NCBI GenBank assembly: GCA_002482005.1
Contig: DLFD01000064.1
Coordinates: forward strand, 26,833 to 90,832
From: Lachnospiraceae bacterium UBA7729
Lineage (GTDB): Bacteria > Bacillota > Clostridia > Lachnospirales > Lachnospiraceae
Reading direction: 5' to 3'
Length of the DNA: 64,000 bases
The notes under the pieces are model-generated. The model saw only the letters and a program-made list of their open reading frames with translations, had not been told where the DNA came from and searched no databases. A program made the position numbers and the translations under genes. Below are positions 18,171 to 25,842 of the stretch, piece by piece; the first letter of the stretch is position 1, and every line of letters starts with the position of its first letter.

Positions 18171-18851
18171 GTGGAAGTTTTGTACAGGCTGACCAGTCTT
18201 CTGATCGGATACGGATTCGGTCTGTTTCAGACCGCCATCGTCATCAGCAGGATACAGGGATTCGATATCCGCAAGGTAGGCAGCGGCAATGCAGGGACGA
18301 CGAATATGCTCCGCACGAAGGGGCTTTGCGACGCGCTCGGCACATTCTTCGGAGACTTCCTGAAGGCTGTCCTTGCGATGCTGCTGGTGCAGGCGATCTT
18401 CTCAAAGGCTGCTCCTCAGATGACAGCTCTTCTGAAGATGTATGCGGGAGTAGGCTGTGTCCTCGGACATGACTTTCCGTTCTACCTTCACTTCAAGGGA
18501 GGAAAGGGAGTCGCGACCACTGCAGGCGCTGCTTTCGCTCTCTGTCCGGTAACCCTGCCGCTGCTTCTTGCCTGCTTCTTTGTGATCTTTTTCCCGACCC
18601 ATCTGGTCTCGGTCTGCTCGCTGGTGTCCTATGCTTTCTTCTTCGTGCTTATGGTCATCTTCGGGAAGACAGGCTATTTTCACATGGAAGGGCATTACGT
18701 TAACGAATTCATCCTTCTGGCACTGATCCTGACGGTTCTCTGCTTCTGGCAGCACCGTTCCAATATCGGGCGTCTGATGAGAGGGGAGGAGAAGAAGGTC
18801 TTTCTTCATAAGAAGCTGAACGATGCCGTTCAGAATGGCAGAAAAGTCTGA
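18171..18851 (+). CDS. plsY: Acyl-phosphate:glycerol-3-phosphate acyltransferase
   Basis: An integral membrane enzyme that acylates glycerol 3-phosphate with acyl phosphate, the first step of phospholipid synthesis. The PlsY loop motifs are present: VGSGNAGTTNMLR and GHDFPFYLHFKGGKGVATTAG. At 226 residues with about five to six helices it has normal size. It starts with GTG, and GGGAGA lies seven bases upstream. gpsA, which often follows in this cluster, is absent; a strong terminator follows instead. Confidence 0.93.
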   Translation: MEVLYRLTSLLIGYGFGLFQTAIVISRIQGFDIRKVGSGNAGTTNMLRTKGLCDALGTFFGDFLKAVLAMLLVQAIFSKAAPQMTALLKMYAGVGCVLGHDFPFYLHFKGGKGVATTAGAAFALCPVTLPLLLACFFVIFFPTHLVSVCSLVSYAFFFVLMVIFGKTGYFHMEGHYVNEFILLALILTVLCFWQHRSNIGRLMRGEEKKVFLHKKLNDAVQNGRKV

Positions 18852-18886
18852 TCCGGCATTCAGGTGAAAAAACAAAAGATTTCCAG

Positions 18887-18915
18887 AGTGCGGATTTTCA
18901 TCCGCACTTTTTTTA
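18887..18915 (+). terminator. Intrinsic terminator after plsY
   Basis: A perfect 9-bp stem (AGTGCGGAT / ATCCGCACT) with a 4-nt loop is followed by a run of seven T. Confidence 0.9.
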
Positions 18916-18922
18916 CACAATC

Positions 18923-18984
18923 AAAGTAATGTAAAAAAGATTAACCACGTACAGGTTGACTTCATTACTTTAAAGCGATAAAAT
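18923..18984 (+). promoter_or_regulatory. Promoter of the TrpXYZ-type ABC operon with embedded inverted repeat
   Basis: TTGACT (18956-18961) and TAAAAT (18979-18984) are exactly 17 bp apart. A perfect 9-bp inverted repeat, AAAGTAATG (18923-18931) and CATTACTTT (18963-18971), brackets the -35 box, with the second arm lying in the promoter spacer. This is a candidate operator. The regulator is unknown. Confidence 0.65.
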
Positions 18985-19041
18985 TCTTAATAAGTTTTCC
19001 GGCAGGAAGCCGGATGAGATCTTATTTAAGGAGGAAATATT

Positions 19042-20046
19042 ATGAAAAAGAATATCGCTCGCATCCTTACTGCTGTTTCCGTATCGGCCATGACACTGAC
19101 AGCTTTTGCACCGGCTGCACTTGCAGATGACTTCAAGGTAGGTATCTGCCAGCTGGTACAGCATCCGGCTCTGGACGCAGCTACCAAGGGATTCAGGGAA
19201 GAGCTTCAGGCAAAGCTTGAGGCAGACGGAGATACCGTTGAATTCGATGAGCAGAATGCAGCAGGTGATTCCGCTACCTGCGCTACCATCGTGAACACAT
19301 TCGTCCAGGACCAGGATAACCTGATCATGGCGAATGCCACCCCGGCCCTTCAGGCTGCCCAGGCAGCTACGGGCGATATCCCGATCCTCGGAACTTCCGT
19401 CACGGATTACGGTACCGCTCTTGATATCGACGACTGGAAGGGAACGACAGGAACGAACATATCCGGAACGACCGATCTGGCTCCGCTGGACGGACAGGCA
19501 AAGCTTTTCAGCGAGCTCCTTCCGGATGCAAAGAATGTCGGCATCCTGTACTGCTCGGCTGAGCCGAACTCCAAGTATCAGGCTGACACGATCACTCCGT
19601 TCCTCGAAGATGAGGGCTGCACCGTAACAACCTACACTTTCGCAGATTCCAACGATCTTCAGAACGTTGCTACCACCGCATTCTCCGAGAATGATGCGGT
19701 CTATATCCCGACCGATAACACCGCGGCTTCCAATACCGGTATCGTGCAGGCAGCTTCCCTGCAGGCGAATGTTCCGGCGATCTGCGGCGAGGAAGGAATC
19801 GCTCAGGGATGCGGAATCGCTACTCTGTCCATCAGTTATGAAGATCTGGGCAAGGCTACCGGCGATATGGCTTATGAGATCCTGAAGAATGGCGCTGATG
19901 TTTCCACCATGGAAGTTCAGTCTGCTCCGTCCTTCACCAAGGAATACAACAAGGATATGTGCGAGAAACTTGGGATCACCGTTCCGGATGACTATATTGC
20001 CATCGCTACCGGAGAAGAGACCGAAGCCAGCACAGAGGCTGAGTAA
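19042..20046 (+). CDS. ABC transporter substrate-binding protein (ABC_sub_bind / TrpX type)
   Basis: A 334-residue secreted binding protein. Residues 1-29 form a signal peptide ending in ALA-DD; there is no lipobox cysteine, so it is not an obvious lipoprotein. The mature part shows the PF04392 family pattern (KVGICQLVQHPALDAATKGF, LGTSVTDYGTAL, NVGILYCSAEPNS, IYIPTDNTAASNTG, AICGEEG). Characterised streptococcal relatives bind tryptophan; the ligand here is unproven. The C-terminus is an acidic Glu/Thr/Ala tail. AGGAGG precedes the ATG. The permease and ATPase genes follow after a 200-bp gap that holds its own promoter. Confidence 0.87.
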   Translation: MKKNIARILTAVSVSAMTLTAFAPAALADDFKVGICQLVQHPALDAATKGFREELQAKLEADGDTVEFDEQNAAGDSATCATIVNTFVQDQDNLIMANATPALQAAQAATGDIPILGTSVTDYGTALDIDDWKGTTGTNISGTTDLAPLDGQAKLFSELLPDAKNVGILYCSAEPNSKYQADTITPFLEDEGCTVTTYTFADSNDLQNVATTAFSENDAVYIPTDNTAASNTGIVQAASLQANVPAICGEEGIAQGCGIATLSISYEDLGKATGDMAYEILKNGADVSTMEVQSAPSFTKEYNKDMCEKLGITVPDDYIAIATGEETEASTEAE

Positions 20047-20061
20047 AGAACATCTGAAAAG

Positions 20062-20090
20062 TTGACGTATTCTGAAGCTTCTGATAGAAT
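20062..20090 (+). promoter_or_regulatory. Internal promoter before the permease gene
   Basis: TTGACG and TAGAAT are 17 bp apart, with an extended -10 (TGATAGAAT). It starts 16 bp after the binding-protein stop, so the permease-ATPase pair may be transcribed separately. Confidence 0.55.
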
Positions 20091-20136
20091 ACTTTCAGCT
20101 TTTTGCGGTGAAGAGCCGTAGATTTAAGGAAGGGAA

Positions 20137-20212
20137 GGCCGCTGCCTGATCCCCGAAGAGCGGGGCGAAGGCGCGGTCTTTTCGGTTCCTGCAGGAATGG
20201 TCATATTCCTGC
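20137..20212 (+). promoter_or_regulatory. Structured leader before the permease gene
   Basis: GGCCGC (20137-20142) can pair with GCGGTC (20173-20178) around an inner CCCCG/CGGGG stem, followed by TTTT, like a weak terminator. A second hairpin, GCAGGAAT/ATTCCTGC (20191-20212), follows. This may set a lower expression of permease than of binding protein. No known riboswitch was recognised. Confidence 0.4.
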
Positions 20213-20249
20213 GGAAAGAAGCAAATAAGGTTTGGGAGGAGAGTATCTC

Positions 20250-21188
20250 ATGAGTTTACTCGCGCTGAGTCCGCTTCGGCTGCTTGCCAGTATGCCAGGC
20301 AACATCGCACAGGGAATTATCTGGGGAATCATGGCGGTCGGTGTCTATATGACGTTCCGACTGCTCAACTTTGCGGATCTTACAGTCGACGGATCCTTTA
20401 CCACAGGCGGCGCAATGGCCGTTATGGGCATCGCGGTCTGGCACTGGCCGGCATGGTTCGCACTTCTGGCGGCTTTCCTGGTAGGAATGCTGACAGGTTT
20501 TGTGACAGGTATCCTGCACACAGCGCTTGGCATCCCGGAGATTCTTGCCGGTATCCTGACTCAGATCGCCCTGTATTCGATTAACCTGAGGATCATGGGC
20601 GGCAAGGCCAATCAGGTCGTATCAGTCGACAAATATCACCTGATCATCACGATGCGGAATATCCCTCTGGCGATCCTGGTCGGCGGTATCATCTGTTTCG
20701 TGATCATCTGCATCATGTACTGGTTCTTCGGAACAGAGCTCGGCTCCTCTATCCGGGCGACCGGCTGCAACCAGCATATGGCAATGGCACAGGGCATCAA
20801 TGTATCGGATATGAAGGTCCTTACCCTTGCGCTTTCGAACGGGCTGGTCGCCATGGCAGGCGGTCTTCTTTCTCAGTATCAGGGATTCGCGGATATCAAT
20901 ATGGGACGCGGCTCCATCGTCATTGGTCTGGCTGCGGTCATCATCGGAGAGACCCTCGGGGAAGCAATCTTCGGAAAGAAGCTCAACTTCATGGGACATC
21001 TGATCTTTGTCGCGATCGGCGGTATCATCTACTACATCGTCATCGGCTTCGTCCTCTGGCTGAAGATGCCGGCAAACGACCTGAAACTGTTCACCGCTAT
21101 CGTCGTCGCGATCTTCCTGGCTGTGCCGTACCTACGCGCAAAGTCACAGAATTCCTATGCGAAGGCGGCAAAGAAGGGAGCGATGTGA
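20250..21188 (+). CDS. ABC transporter permease (branched-chain/TrpY type)
   Basis: A 312-residue membrane protein with about eight to nine helices and the BPD_transp_2 pattern: GIMAVGVYMTFRLLNFADLT near the N-terminus and the cytoplasmic coupling segment GSSIRATGCNQHMAMAQGIN. It forms the channel for the binding protein encoded upstream. An in-frame TTG at 20232 overlaps the ribosome binding site; the ATG at 20250 with GGAGGAG nine bases upstream is chosen. Its stop lies one base before the ATPase start codon. Confidence 0.9.
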   Translation: MSLLALSPLRLLASMPGNIAQGIIWGIMAVGVYMTFRLLNFADLTVDGSFTTGGAMAVMGIAVWHWPAWFALLAAFLVGMLTGFVTGILHTALGIPEILAGILTQIALYSINLRIMGGKANQVVSVDKYHLIITMRNIPLAILVGGIICFVIICIMYWFFGTELGSSIRATGCNQHMAMAQGINVSDMKVLTLALSNGLVAMAGGLLSQYQGFADINMGRGSIVIGLAAVIIGETLGEAIFGKKLNFMGHLIFVAIGGIIYYIVIGFVLWLKMPANDLKLFTAIVVAIFLAVPYLRAKSQNSYAKAAKKGAM

Positions 21189-21189
21189 G

Positions 21190-21999
21190 ATGGCAGATGC
21201 ACGGATGCTCGAACTGAACAATATCAAGAAAACATTCAACAAGGGAACCATCAACGAAAAACCGGCTCTGGCAGGGGTCACGCTGAAGCTGGATCCGGGA
21301 GACTTCTGTACGATCATCGGCGGCAACGGAGCAGGCAAGAGCACGACCCTGAATGCGATCGCAGGCGTCTGGCCGGTGGATGAAGGCTCGATCATCGTTG
21401 ACGGACAGAACATCACGGGACTTCCGGAATACAGAAGGGCAGAGCTCCTCGGACGTGTCTTCCAGGACCCGATGACAGGAACTGCCGCAACCATGCAGAT
21501 TGAGGAAAATCTTGCTCTTGCCGCAAGACGCGGCAACCGCAGAGGACTTGGCTGGGGAATCACCAGGGAAGAACGTGAGATCTACCGGGAACAGCTGAAG
21601 AGTCTGGAACTTGGTCTGGAAGACCGCATGACCCAGAAGGTCGGTCTGCTGTCCGGCGGCCAGAGACAGGCGCTTACCCTTCTGATGGCGACCCTGAAGA
21701 AGCCGAAGCTGCTCCTTCTTGATGAGCATACGGCAGCCCTTGACCCGAAGACGGCCGAGAAGGTCCTGAACCTGACGAATGAGATCGTTGCAAGAGATAG
21801 TCTGACCGCTCTGATGGTCACCCACAACATGAACGATGCGATCCGGATGGGAAACCGTCTGATCATGATGAACGAAGGAAAGATCATCTGGGATGTCTCC
21901 GGGGAGGAGAAGAAACACCTTCAGGTATCAGACCTGCTTGACAAGTTCAGCGAGGTCTCCCACGGACAGTTTGCTAATGACCGCATGATGCTCACCTGA
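21190..21999 (+). CDS. ABC transporter ATP-binding protein (TrpZ type)
   Basis: The 269-residue ATPase partner of the upstream permease. It has Walker A GGNGAGKST, the Q-loop at VFQDPMTG, the signature LSGGQRQA, Walker B LLLLDEHTAALD and the H-loop THNMND. The Glu expected after the Walker B Asp is present (DE). The ATG at 21190 is preferred to an in-frame start at 21157 inside the permease gene. A strong terminator follows, closing the operon. Confidence 0.93.
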   Translation: MADARMLELNNIKKTFNKGTINEKPALAGVTLKLDPGDFCTIIGGNGAGKSTTLNAIAGVWPVDEGSIIVDGQNITGLPEYRRAELLGRVFQDPMTGTAATMQIEENLALAARRGNRRGLGWGITREEREIYREQLKSLELGLEDRMTQKVGLLSGGQRQALTLLMATLKKPKLLLLDEHTAALDPKTAEKVLNLTNEIVARDSLTALMVTHNMNDAIRMGNRLIMMNEGKIIWDVSGEEKKHLQVSDLLDKFSEVSHGQFANDRMMLT

Positions 22000-22047
22000 T
22001 CTCCGGATGTGTCAGATCCTGGATGGGTGTCTGAACGTATGATACAG

Positions 22048-22084
22048 ACCGGAATGCATGTAGCTTCTGCATTCCGGTTTTTTT
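22048..22084 (+). terminator. Intrinsic terminator of the TrpXYZ-type operon
   Basis: A perfect 11-bp stem (ACCGGAATGCA / TGCATTCCGGT) is followed by seven T. The next bases, TTGTAAGGCGAC, begin the dispersed terminator-linked element seen in four other places. Confidence 0.92.
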
Positions 22085-22094
22085 GTAAGGCGAC
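22081..22094 (+). repeat. Short copy of the terminator-linked dispersed element
   Basis: TTTTGTAAGGCGAC matches the first part of the element found in full at 43605, 45046, 61274 (minus strand) and 63976. The similarity stops after GGCGAC here. Confidence 0.5.
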
Positions 22095-22105
22095 AGCAAT
22101 CATCG

Positions 22106-22172
22106 AAAGTCCGCCAGAAGCGGGCTTTCTGTATACCAAGTATGCAAAAAGGCTGCCGGTGGCAGGCTTTTT
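22106..22172 (+). repeat. Two tandem terminator-like hairpins upstream of metF
   Basis: GTCCGC/GCGGGC (22109-22125) is followed by TTTCTGTAT, and CTGCC/GGCAG (22153-22165) is flanked by AAAAA and TTTTT and followed by GTATGG. The two look like diverged copies of one hairpin. They could stop leftover read-through before metF, or attenuate it. Confidence 0.5.
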
Positions 22173-22239
22173 GTATGGTAAGATCCTGCAGAGACGGGTG
22201 GAACATCCGCCCGCTGATCGGAAAGAATGAGGAAGAGAT

Positions 22240-23142
22240 ATGGCATCTTTTATCAAATTCAGCGATGTGATGAAGAAGCGGCAGACGCTGTCCTTTGAGG
22301 TCTATCCCCCGAAGACGGAGAGAGGCATGAAAAACCTTCCGGGAATGATCGGGCGTCTTGGTGAGCTTCATCCGGATTACATCTCCTGCACCTACGGGGC
22401 AGGTGGAAGCAATGTGGGGAAGAACCGGGAAGTCCTCAGGGAAGTGGAGAAAGTCGCGGTACCGGTCACTCATCTGACCTGCATCGGTCAGACGAAGGAG
22501 AGTGTGAAGAGGCAGCTGCAGGATTATCTTGACCAGGGCGTAACCCATATCCTTGCCCTGAGAGGGGACATTCCCTATGGCCAGGATGGCACCGGCGGCG
22601 AATTTCAGCACGCGACGGATCTTGTGGCGTTCATCCGGGAAGAATTCGGCAATGCCTTTGAGATCGCGGTGGCAGGTACTCCGGGCGGCCATGTGGAATC
22701 CACATCGTTCGATTCGGATATCGTCCATCTTCGGCAGAAACAGGACCTGGGAGCAGATTATATCATCACCCAGCTCTGCTTCGATATGGATATGTTCCGC
22801 CGCTGGCACGATGCCGTCAGGAAGGCAGGCATCACGATCCCGATCGATGCAGGTATCATGCCGGTCGTATCGAAGAAGTCGGTCATCAATCAGTGCCTGA
22901 GTCACAATGCATGCCCGATCCCGAGGGAGCTTGCCATGGTCCTCACCCATCACTGGTTTGATACAGACCCTGACGGCAATGAGATCCCGGGAGTAAAGGC
23001 TGCCCTCCGGGAAGAGGGAATCGATTACACGGTGAAACTCCTCGAGCAGTATATAGCCGAAGGAGTGGACGGAATCCATCTCTATACGATGGACAGGAGC
23101 GAAGACGTGACCGAAGTCCTGAAGAGGACCGGCCTCAGGTAA
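22240..23142 (+). CDS. metF: Methylenetetrahydrofolate reductase
   Basis: Reduces 5,10-methylene-THF to 5-methyl-THF for methionine synthesis and, in acetogens, the methyl branch of the Wood-Ljungdahl pathway. The 300-residue barrel shows SFEVYPPKTERG, the FAD/NADH-site segment ISCTYGAGGS, HLTCIGQTKESV, ILALRGDIP and ADYIITQLCFD. GAGGAAGAG precedes the ATG. fchA and folD follow immediately, so this is a one-carbon folate operon. No acetogenesis gene (fhs, acsB, a MetV partner) is in the window. Confidence 0.95.
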   Translation: MASFIKFSDVMKKRQTLSFEVYPPKTERGMKNLPGMIGRLGELHPDYISCTYGAGGSNVGKNREVLREVEKVAVPVTHLTCIGQTKESVKRQLQDYLDQGVTHILALRGDIPYGQDGTGGEFQHATDLVAFIREEFGNAFEIAVAGTPGGHVESTSFDSDIVHLRQKQDLGADYIITQLCFDMDMFRRWHDAVRKAGITIPIDAGIMPVVSKKSVINQCLSHNACPIPRELAMVLTHHWFDTDPDGNEIPGVKAALREEGIDYTVKLLEQYIAEGVDGIHLYTMDRSEDVTEVLKRTGLR

Positions 23143-23166
23143 CAGAGATCGATTCGGAGGTTTTTC

Positions 23167-23805
23167 ATGGACGGACGGTTTGAAGACAGTACCCTTTCGG
23201 GATTCACGGAAGCTCTTGCGTCGAAGGCTCCCGTGCCGGGAGGCGGCGGAGCGGCAGCCCTCTCAGGCGCCGTAGGCGCTGCTCTGAGCAGCATGACGGC
23301 TTCCCTGACGATCGGAAAGAAAAAGTATGCGGACGTTCAGCCGGACATGGAGAAGCTGCTTGAGAAGGCTGAAGAACTGCGCCTCGGGCTTCTTGATCTG
23401 ATCAGCAGGGACGCTGAGGCATTTCAGCCATTGGCGGAGGCATATGGGCTTCCTCATGGCACGCCAAAAGAGCAGGAAAGAAAAGAGAAGGTCATGGAGG
23501 AGGCTCTTCATAAGGCAGCTGAGACTCCGTACCAGATCATGGAAAGGACGGCGGAGGCTCTGGTCCTTGCCAGAGAAGCTGCGCAGAAGGGCTCGAAGAT
23601 CGCGGTCTCGGATGCGGGCTGCGCAGCCGTCATCCTGGAAGGGGCGCTGAAAGCGGCTTCCCTGAATGTCTTTGTGAACACAAAGCTGATGAAAGACAGA
23701 GCGTTTGCCGGAGAGCTGGACCGGAAGACGGAGCGGCTCCTCGCGGAGAATGTTGCCCTTGCGGAGGATGTGTACCGGTTGGCGGAGGAGAAAGTTCATG
23801 GCTGA
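23167..23805 (+). CDS. fchA: Cyclodeaminase / methenyl-THF cyclohydrolase family protein
   Basis: A 212-residue all-helical protein of the FTCD C-terminal family, which includes formimino-THF cyclodeaminase and the clostridial methenyl-THF cyclohydrolase FchA. The N-terminal motif TLSGFTEALASKAPVPGGGG and the following GAVGAALSSM are characteristic. Its place between metF and folD favours a folate one-carbon role; which of the two reactions it performs cannot be told. GGAGG lies seven bases before the ATG. The 3' end overlaps folD by 8 bp. Confidence 0.87.
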   Translation: MDGRFEDSTLSGFTEALASKAPVPGGGGAAALSGAVGAALSSMTASLTIGKKKYADVQPDMEKLLEKAEELRLGLLDLISRDAEAFQPLAEAYGLPHGTPKEQERKEKVMEEALHKAAETPYQIMERTAEALVLAREAAQKGSKIAVSDAGCAAVILEGALKAASLNVFVNTKLMKDRAFAGELDRKTERLLAENVALAEDVYRLAEEKVHG

Positions 23806-24655
23806 GAGGATGCTTGGAAAAGAAGTCAATGTTTCTCTGGGCGTAAGGATCGCTGCGGCGGTGGATGCTGCCAGAGAGGCCGGGAGAACTCCGTGCCTGG
23901 AGATCATCCGTATCGGGGAGAACGGCAGTGATCTTTCCTACGAAAGAGGAGCCGTGAAACGCTGCGAGAAGTATGGTATCCTGGTAAAGAAAGCGGTCTT
24001 TCCGGAGGATGTCGAAGAAGATGCCGTCTTTGACGAGGTGCGGAGAGTCAGCCAGGATCCCTCTGTGACAGGCGTCCTTCTTTTCCGGCCGCTGCCTAAG
24101 CGGATGAATGCATCCCGGATCGAGAACGCCCTCGATCCTGCCAAGGACGTGGACTGCATGACAGACCTCTCCATGAGCGGGGTCTTTCAGGGAAAGCAGC
24201 TTGGTTTCCCGCCATGCACAGCCCAGGCAGTCATGGAGATCCTCGACCATTACGGTATCGATCCGAAGGGGAAGAGAGCAGTTGTGATCGGAAGGTCCCT
24301 GGTGATCGGGCGGCCGGTAGCCATGATGCTTATGCAGAGGAATGCAACCGTCACGATCTGCCATACGAGGACAGGGAACATGGCGGAGATCGCCCGGCAG
24401 GCTGACATCCTCGTCGCAGCGGCCGGACATGCCGGAGTTGTGACGGCAGATTTCATGAAAGAAGGTGCGATCATCATCGACGTCGGGATCAATGTTGCTC
24501 CCGACGGAAACCTGTGCGGTGATGTGTCTTACGGCGAAGCGGAGGAGAAGGCAGGTATGATCACTCCGGTGCCGGGAGGAGTCGGTGCCGTGACAACGTC
24601 CGTGCTTGCTCTCCACACGGCAGAAGCGGCGCAGAGGCAGGCTTCCAGACACTGA
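23798..24655 (+). CDS. folD: Methylene-THF dehydrogenase / methenyl-THF cyclohydrolase
   Basis: A bifunctional enzyme linking 5,10-methylene-THF and 10-formyl-THF. The 285-residue product carries the catalytic Tyr/Lys segment DLSYERGAVKRCEKYGI, LPKRMNASRIENALDPAKDV, the NADP-site motif VVIGRSLVIGRPVAMML and the C-terminal GGVGAVTTSVL. A much longer ORF begins at 23705 inside fchA, but the ATG at 23798, with GGAGGAG nine bases upstream and overlapping the fchA stop, gives the family N-terminus. Confidence 0.96.
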   Translation: MAERMLGKEVNVSLGVRIAAAVDAAREAGRTPCLEIIRIGENGSDLSYERGAVKRCEKYGILVKKAVFPEDVEEDAVFDEVRRVSQDPSVTGVLLFRPLPKRMNASRIENALDPAKDVDCMTDLSMSGVFQGKQLGFPPCTAQAVMEILDHYGIDPKGKRAVVIGRSLVIGRPVAMMLMQRNATVTICHTRTGNMAEIARQADILVAAAGHAGVVTADFMKEGAIIIDVGINVAPDGNLCGDVSYGEAEEKAGMITPVPGGVGAVTTSVLALHTAEAAQRQASRH

Positions 24656-24673
24656 AGGCGCTCCATAATACAA

Positions 24674-24713
24674 TGATGCCAGGGTTAAAAAGGTACTTTG
24701 AACCTTGGCATCA
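24674..24713. repeat. 13-bp inverted repeat after folD
   Basis: TGATGCCAGGGTT and AACCTTGGCATCA pair along 13 bp with one wobble around a 14-nt loop. No T-run follows on the plus strand, so it is either a weak terminator for folD or a regulatory structure before the patatin gene. Confidence 0.5.
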
Positions 24714-24740
24714 GACAAAAGAGATTGGACAGAAAAGATA

Positions 24741-25592
24741 ATGAAACTTGGACTTGTGATTGAAGGCGGGGGAATGAAATGTGCCTATACGGCAGCGATC
24801 CTCGACAGGATGATGGATGACGGGATCAGGGCTGACTATGTGATCGGTGTCTCGGCTGGATGTGCATGCGGCGCCTCCTACCTCGCCGGGCAGAAGGACA
24901 GAAACCGAAGATTTTTCGTGAAACACATGATGGACCCGGAATGCCTGGGACTTACCGCATGGAAGAGCAGCGGCTCTGTCTTCAACCTGAAAAGGATCTA
25001 TGGAGAATATACGGAAGAAGGGGGGATCGACCCTCTGGATTATGATGCGATCTCAGAGAACCCTGCCGAGTGGTGGGCGGTCGCTACCGATGCAGAGACA
25101 GGAAAGCCGCACTATTTCTCCAAGTATGACATAAGCGGGCATGACTATACCGCAGTCATGGCAAGCTGCGCGATCCCGGTCGTCTGCAGGGCGGTCGAGT
25201 TTCATGGCAGAAAATATTACGACGGCGGATGCAGCAATTCCCTTCCGGTCCAGCATGCACTGGAAGCCGGCTGCGACAAGGTGATCGTGATCCTCTGCAG
25301 GCCCAGGGATTTCGTAAGGCAGCCGGAGAAGATGCGTTTTGCCTACAAGACCGTACTGAGACACTATCCGGAACTGGTGGAATCCATCGAGATGCGCCAT
25401 ATCCGCTATAACCGGCAGCTCCGTGCGACAAGAAAACTGGAGGAGGAAGGACATGCTTTCATCTTTGCACCGCATGAGCCGATCGAGGTCTCCACTTACA
25501 CGAGCGACTCGTCCGTCCTTCAGGGAATCTATGACAAAGGTGTGCGTGAGTACGGGGAAGACCGGGAACGGTTCCTGAATTTTCTGAAGTGA
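24741..25592 (+). CDS. Patatin-like phospholipase (YjjU/RssA-like)
   Basis: A 284-residue serine lipase-fold protein. It has the oxyanion motif VIEGGGMKCAYTAAIL, the nucleophile GVSAGCACG (GxSxG) and the Asp of the Ser-Asp dyad in YYDGGCSNSLPV. Patatin-like proteins hydrolyse phospholipids or other acyl esters; no substrate can be assigned. There is no signal peptide. An in-frame start at 24705 would add 12 residues; the ATG at 24741 places the GGG motif at the usual distance from the N-terminus. A terminator follows directly. Confidence 0.9.
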   Translation: MKLGLVIEGGGMKCAYTAAILDRMMDDGIRADYVIGVSAGCACGASYLAGQKDRNRRFFVKHMMDPECLGLTAWKSSGSVFNLKRIYGEYTEEGGIDPLDYDAISENPAEWWAVATDAETGKPHYFSKYDISGHDYTAVMASCAIPVVCRAVEFHGRKYYDGGCSNSLPVQHALEAGCDKVIVILCRPRDFVRQPEKMRFAYKTVLRHYPELVESIEMRHIRYNRQLRATRKLEEEGHAFIFAPHEPIEVSTYTSDSSVLQGIYDKGVREYGEDRERFLNFLK

Positions 25593-25603
25593 AAAGAGCA
25601 GGC

Positions 25604-25630
25604 AGCAGCCGGAAACGGCTGCTTTTCTTT
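25604..25630 (+). terminator. Intrinsic terminator after the patatin gene
   Basis: A perfect 8-bp stem (AGCAGCCG / CGGCTGCT) with a GAAA tetraloop is followed by TTTCTTTT. Confidence 0.9.
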
Positions 25631-25753
25631 TGGTCCGGCAATACTGCCCCGGCACCGTGATATTTTCTGGAAAGAAACATTTTTGGAATATGTTACAAAG
25701 CTGAAAAATTGTTAAGATAGTTCCAGATAGCCTGAAAAAATTCCGAAAAATTA

Positions 25754-25782
25754 TTGAATGCCACACTTTATTCGAATATAAT
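25754..25782 (+). promoter_or_regulatory. Predicted sigma-A promoter for gdhA
   Basis: TTGAAT and a consensus TATAAT are separated by exactly 17 bp. The surrounding 100 bp is AT-rich, and the distance to the gdhA ATG is 60 bp. Confidence 0.75.
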
Positions 25783-25842
25783 AGCGGGTGTTACTGAACG
25801 ACACTGATGTGCATGAATATGAATTTCAGGAGGATATTTCCA

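Noticed and set aside
22190..22215. T-box antiterminator-like GGGTGGAAC before metF
   Set aside because: It is just the arm of a simple hairpin (CGGGTGGA / TCCGCCCG). The other T-box features (stem I, specifier loop, terminator) are absent.
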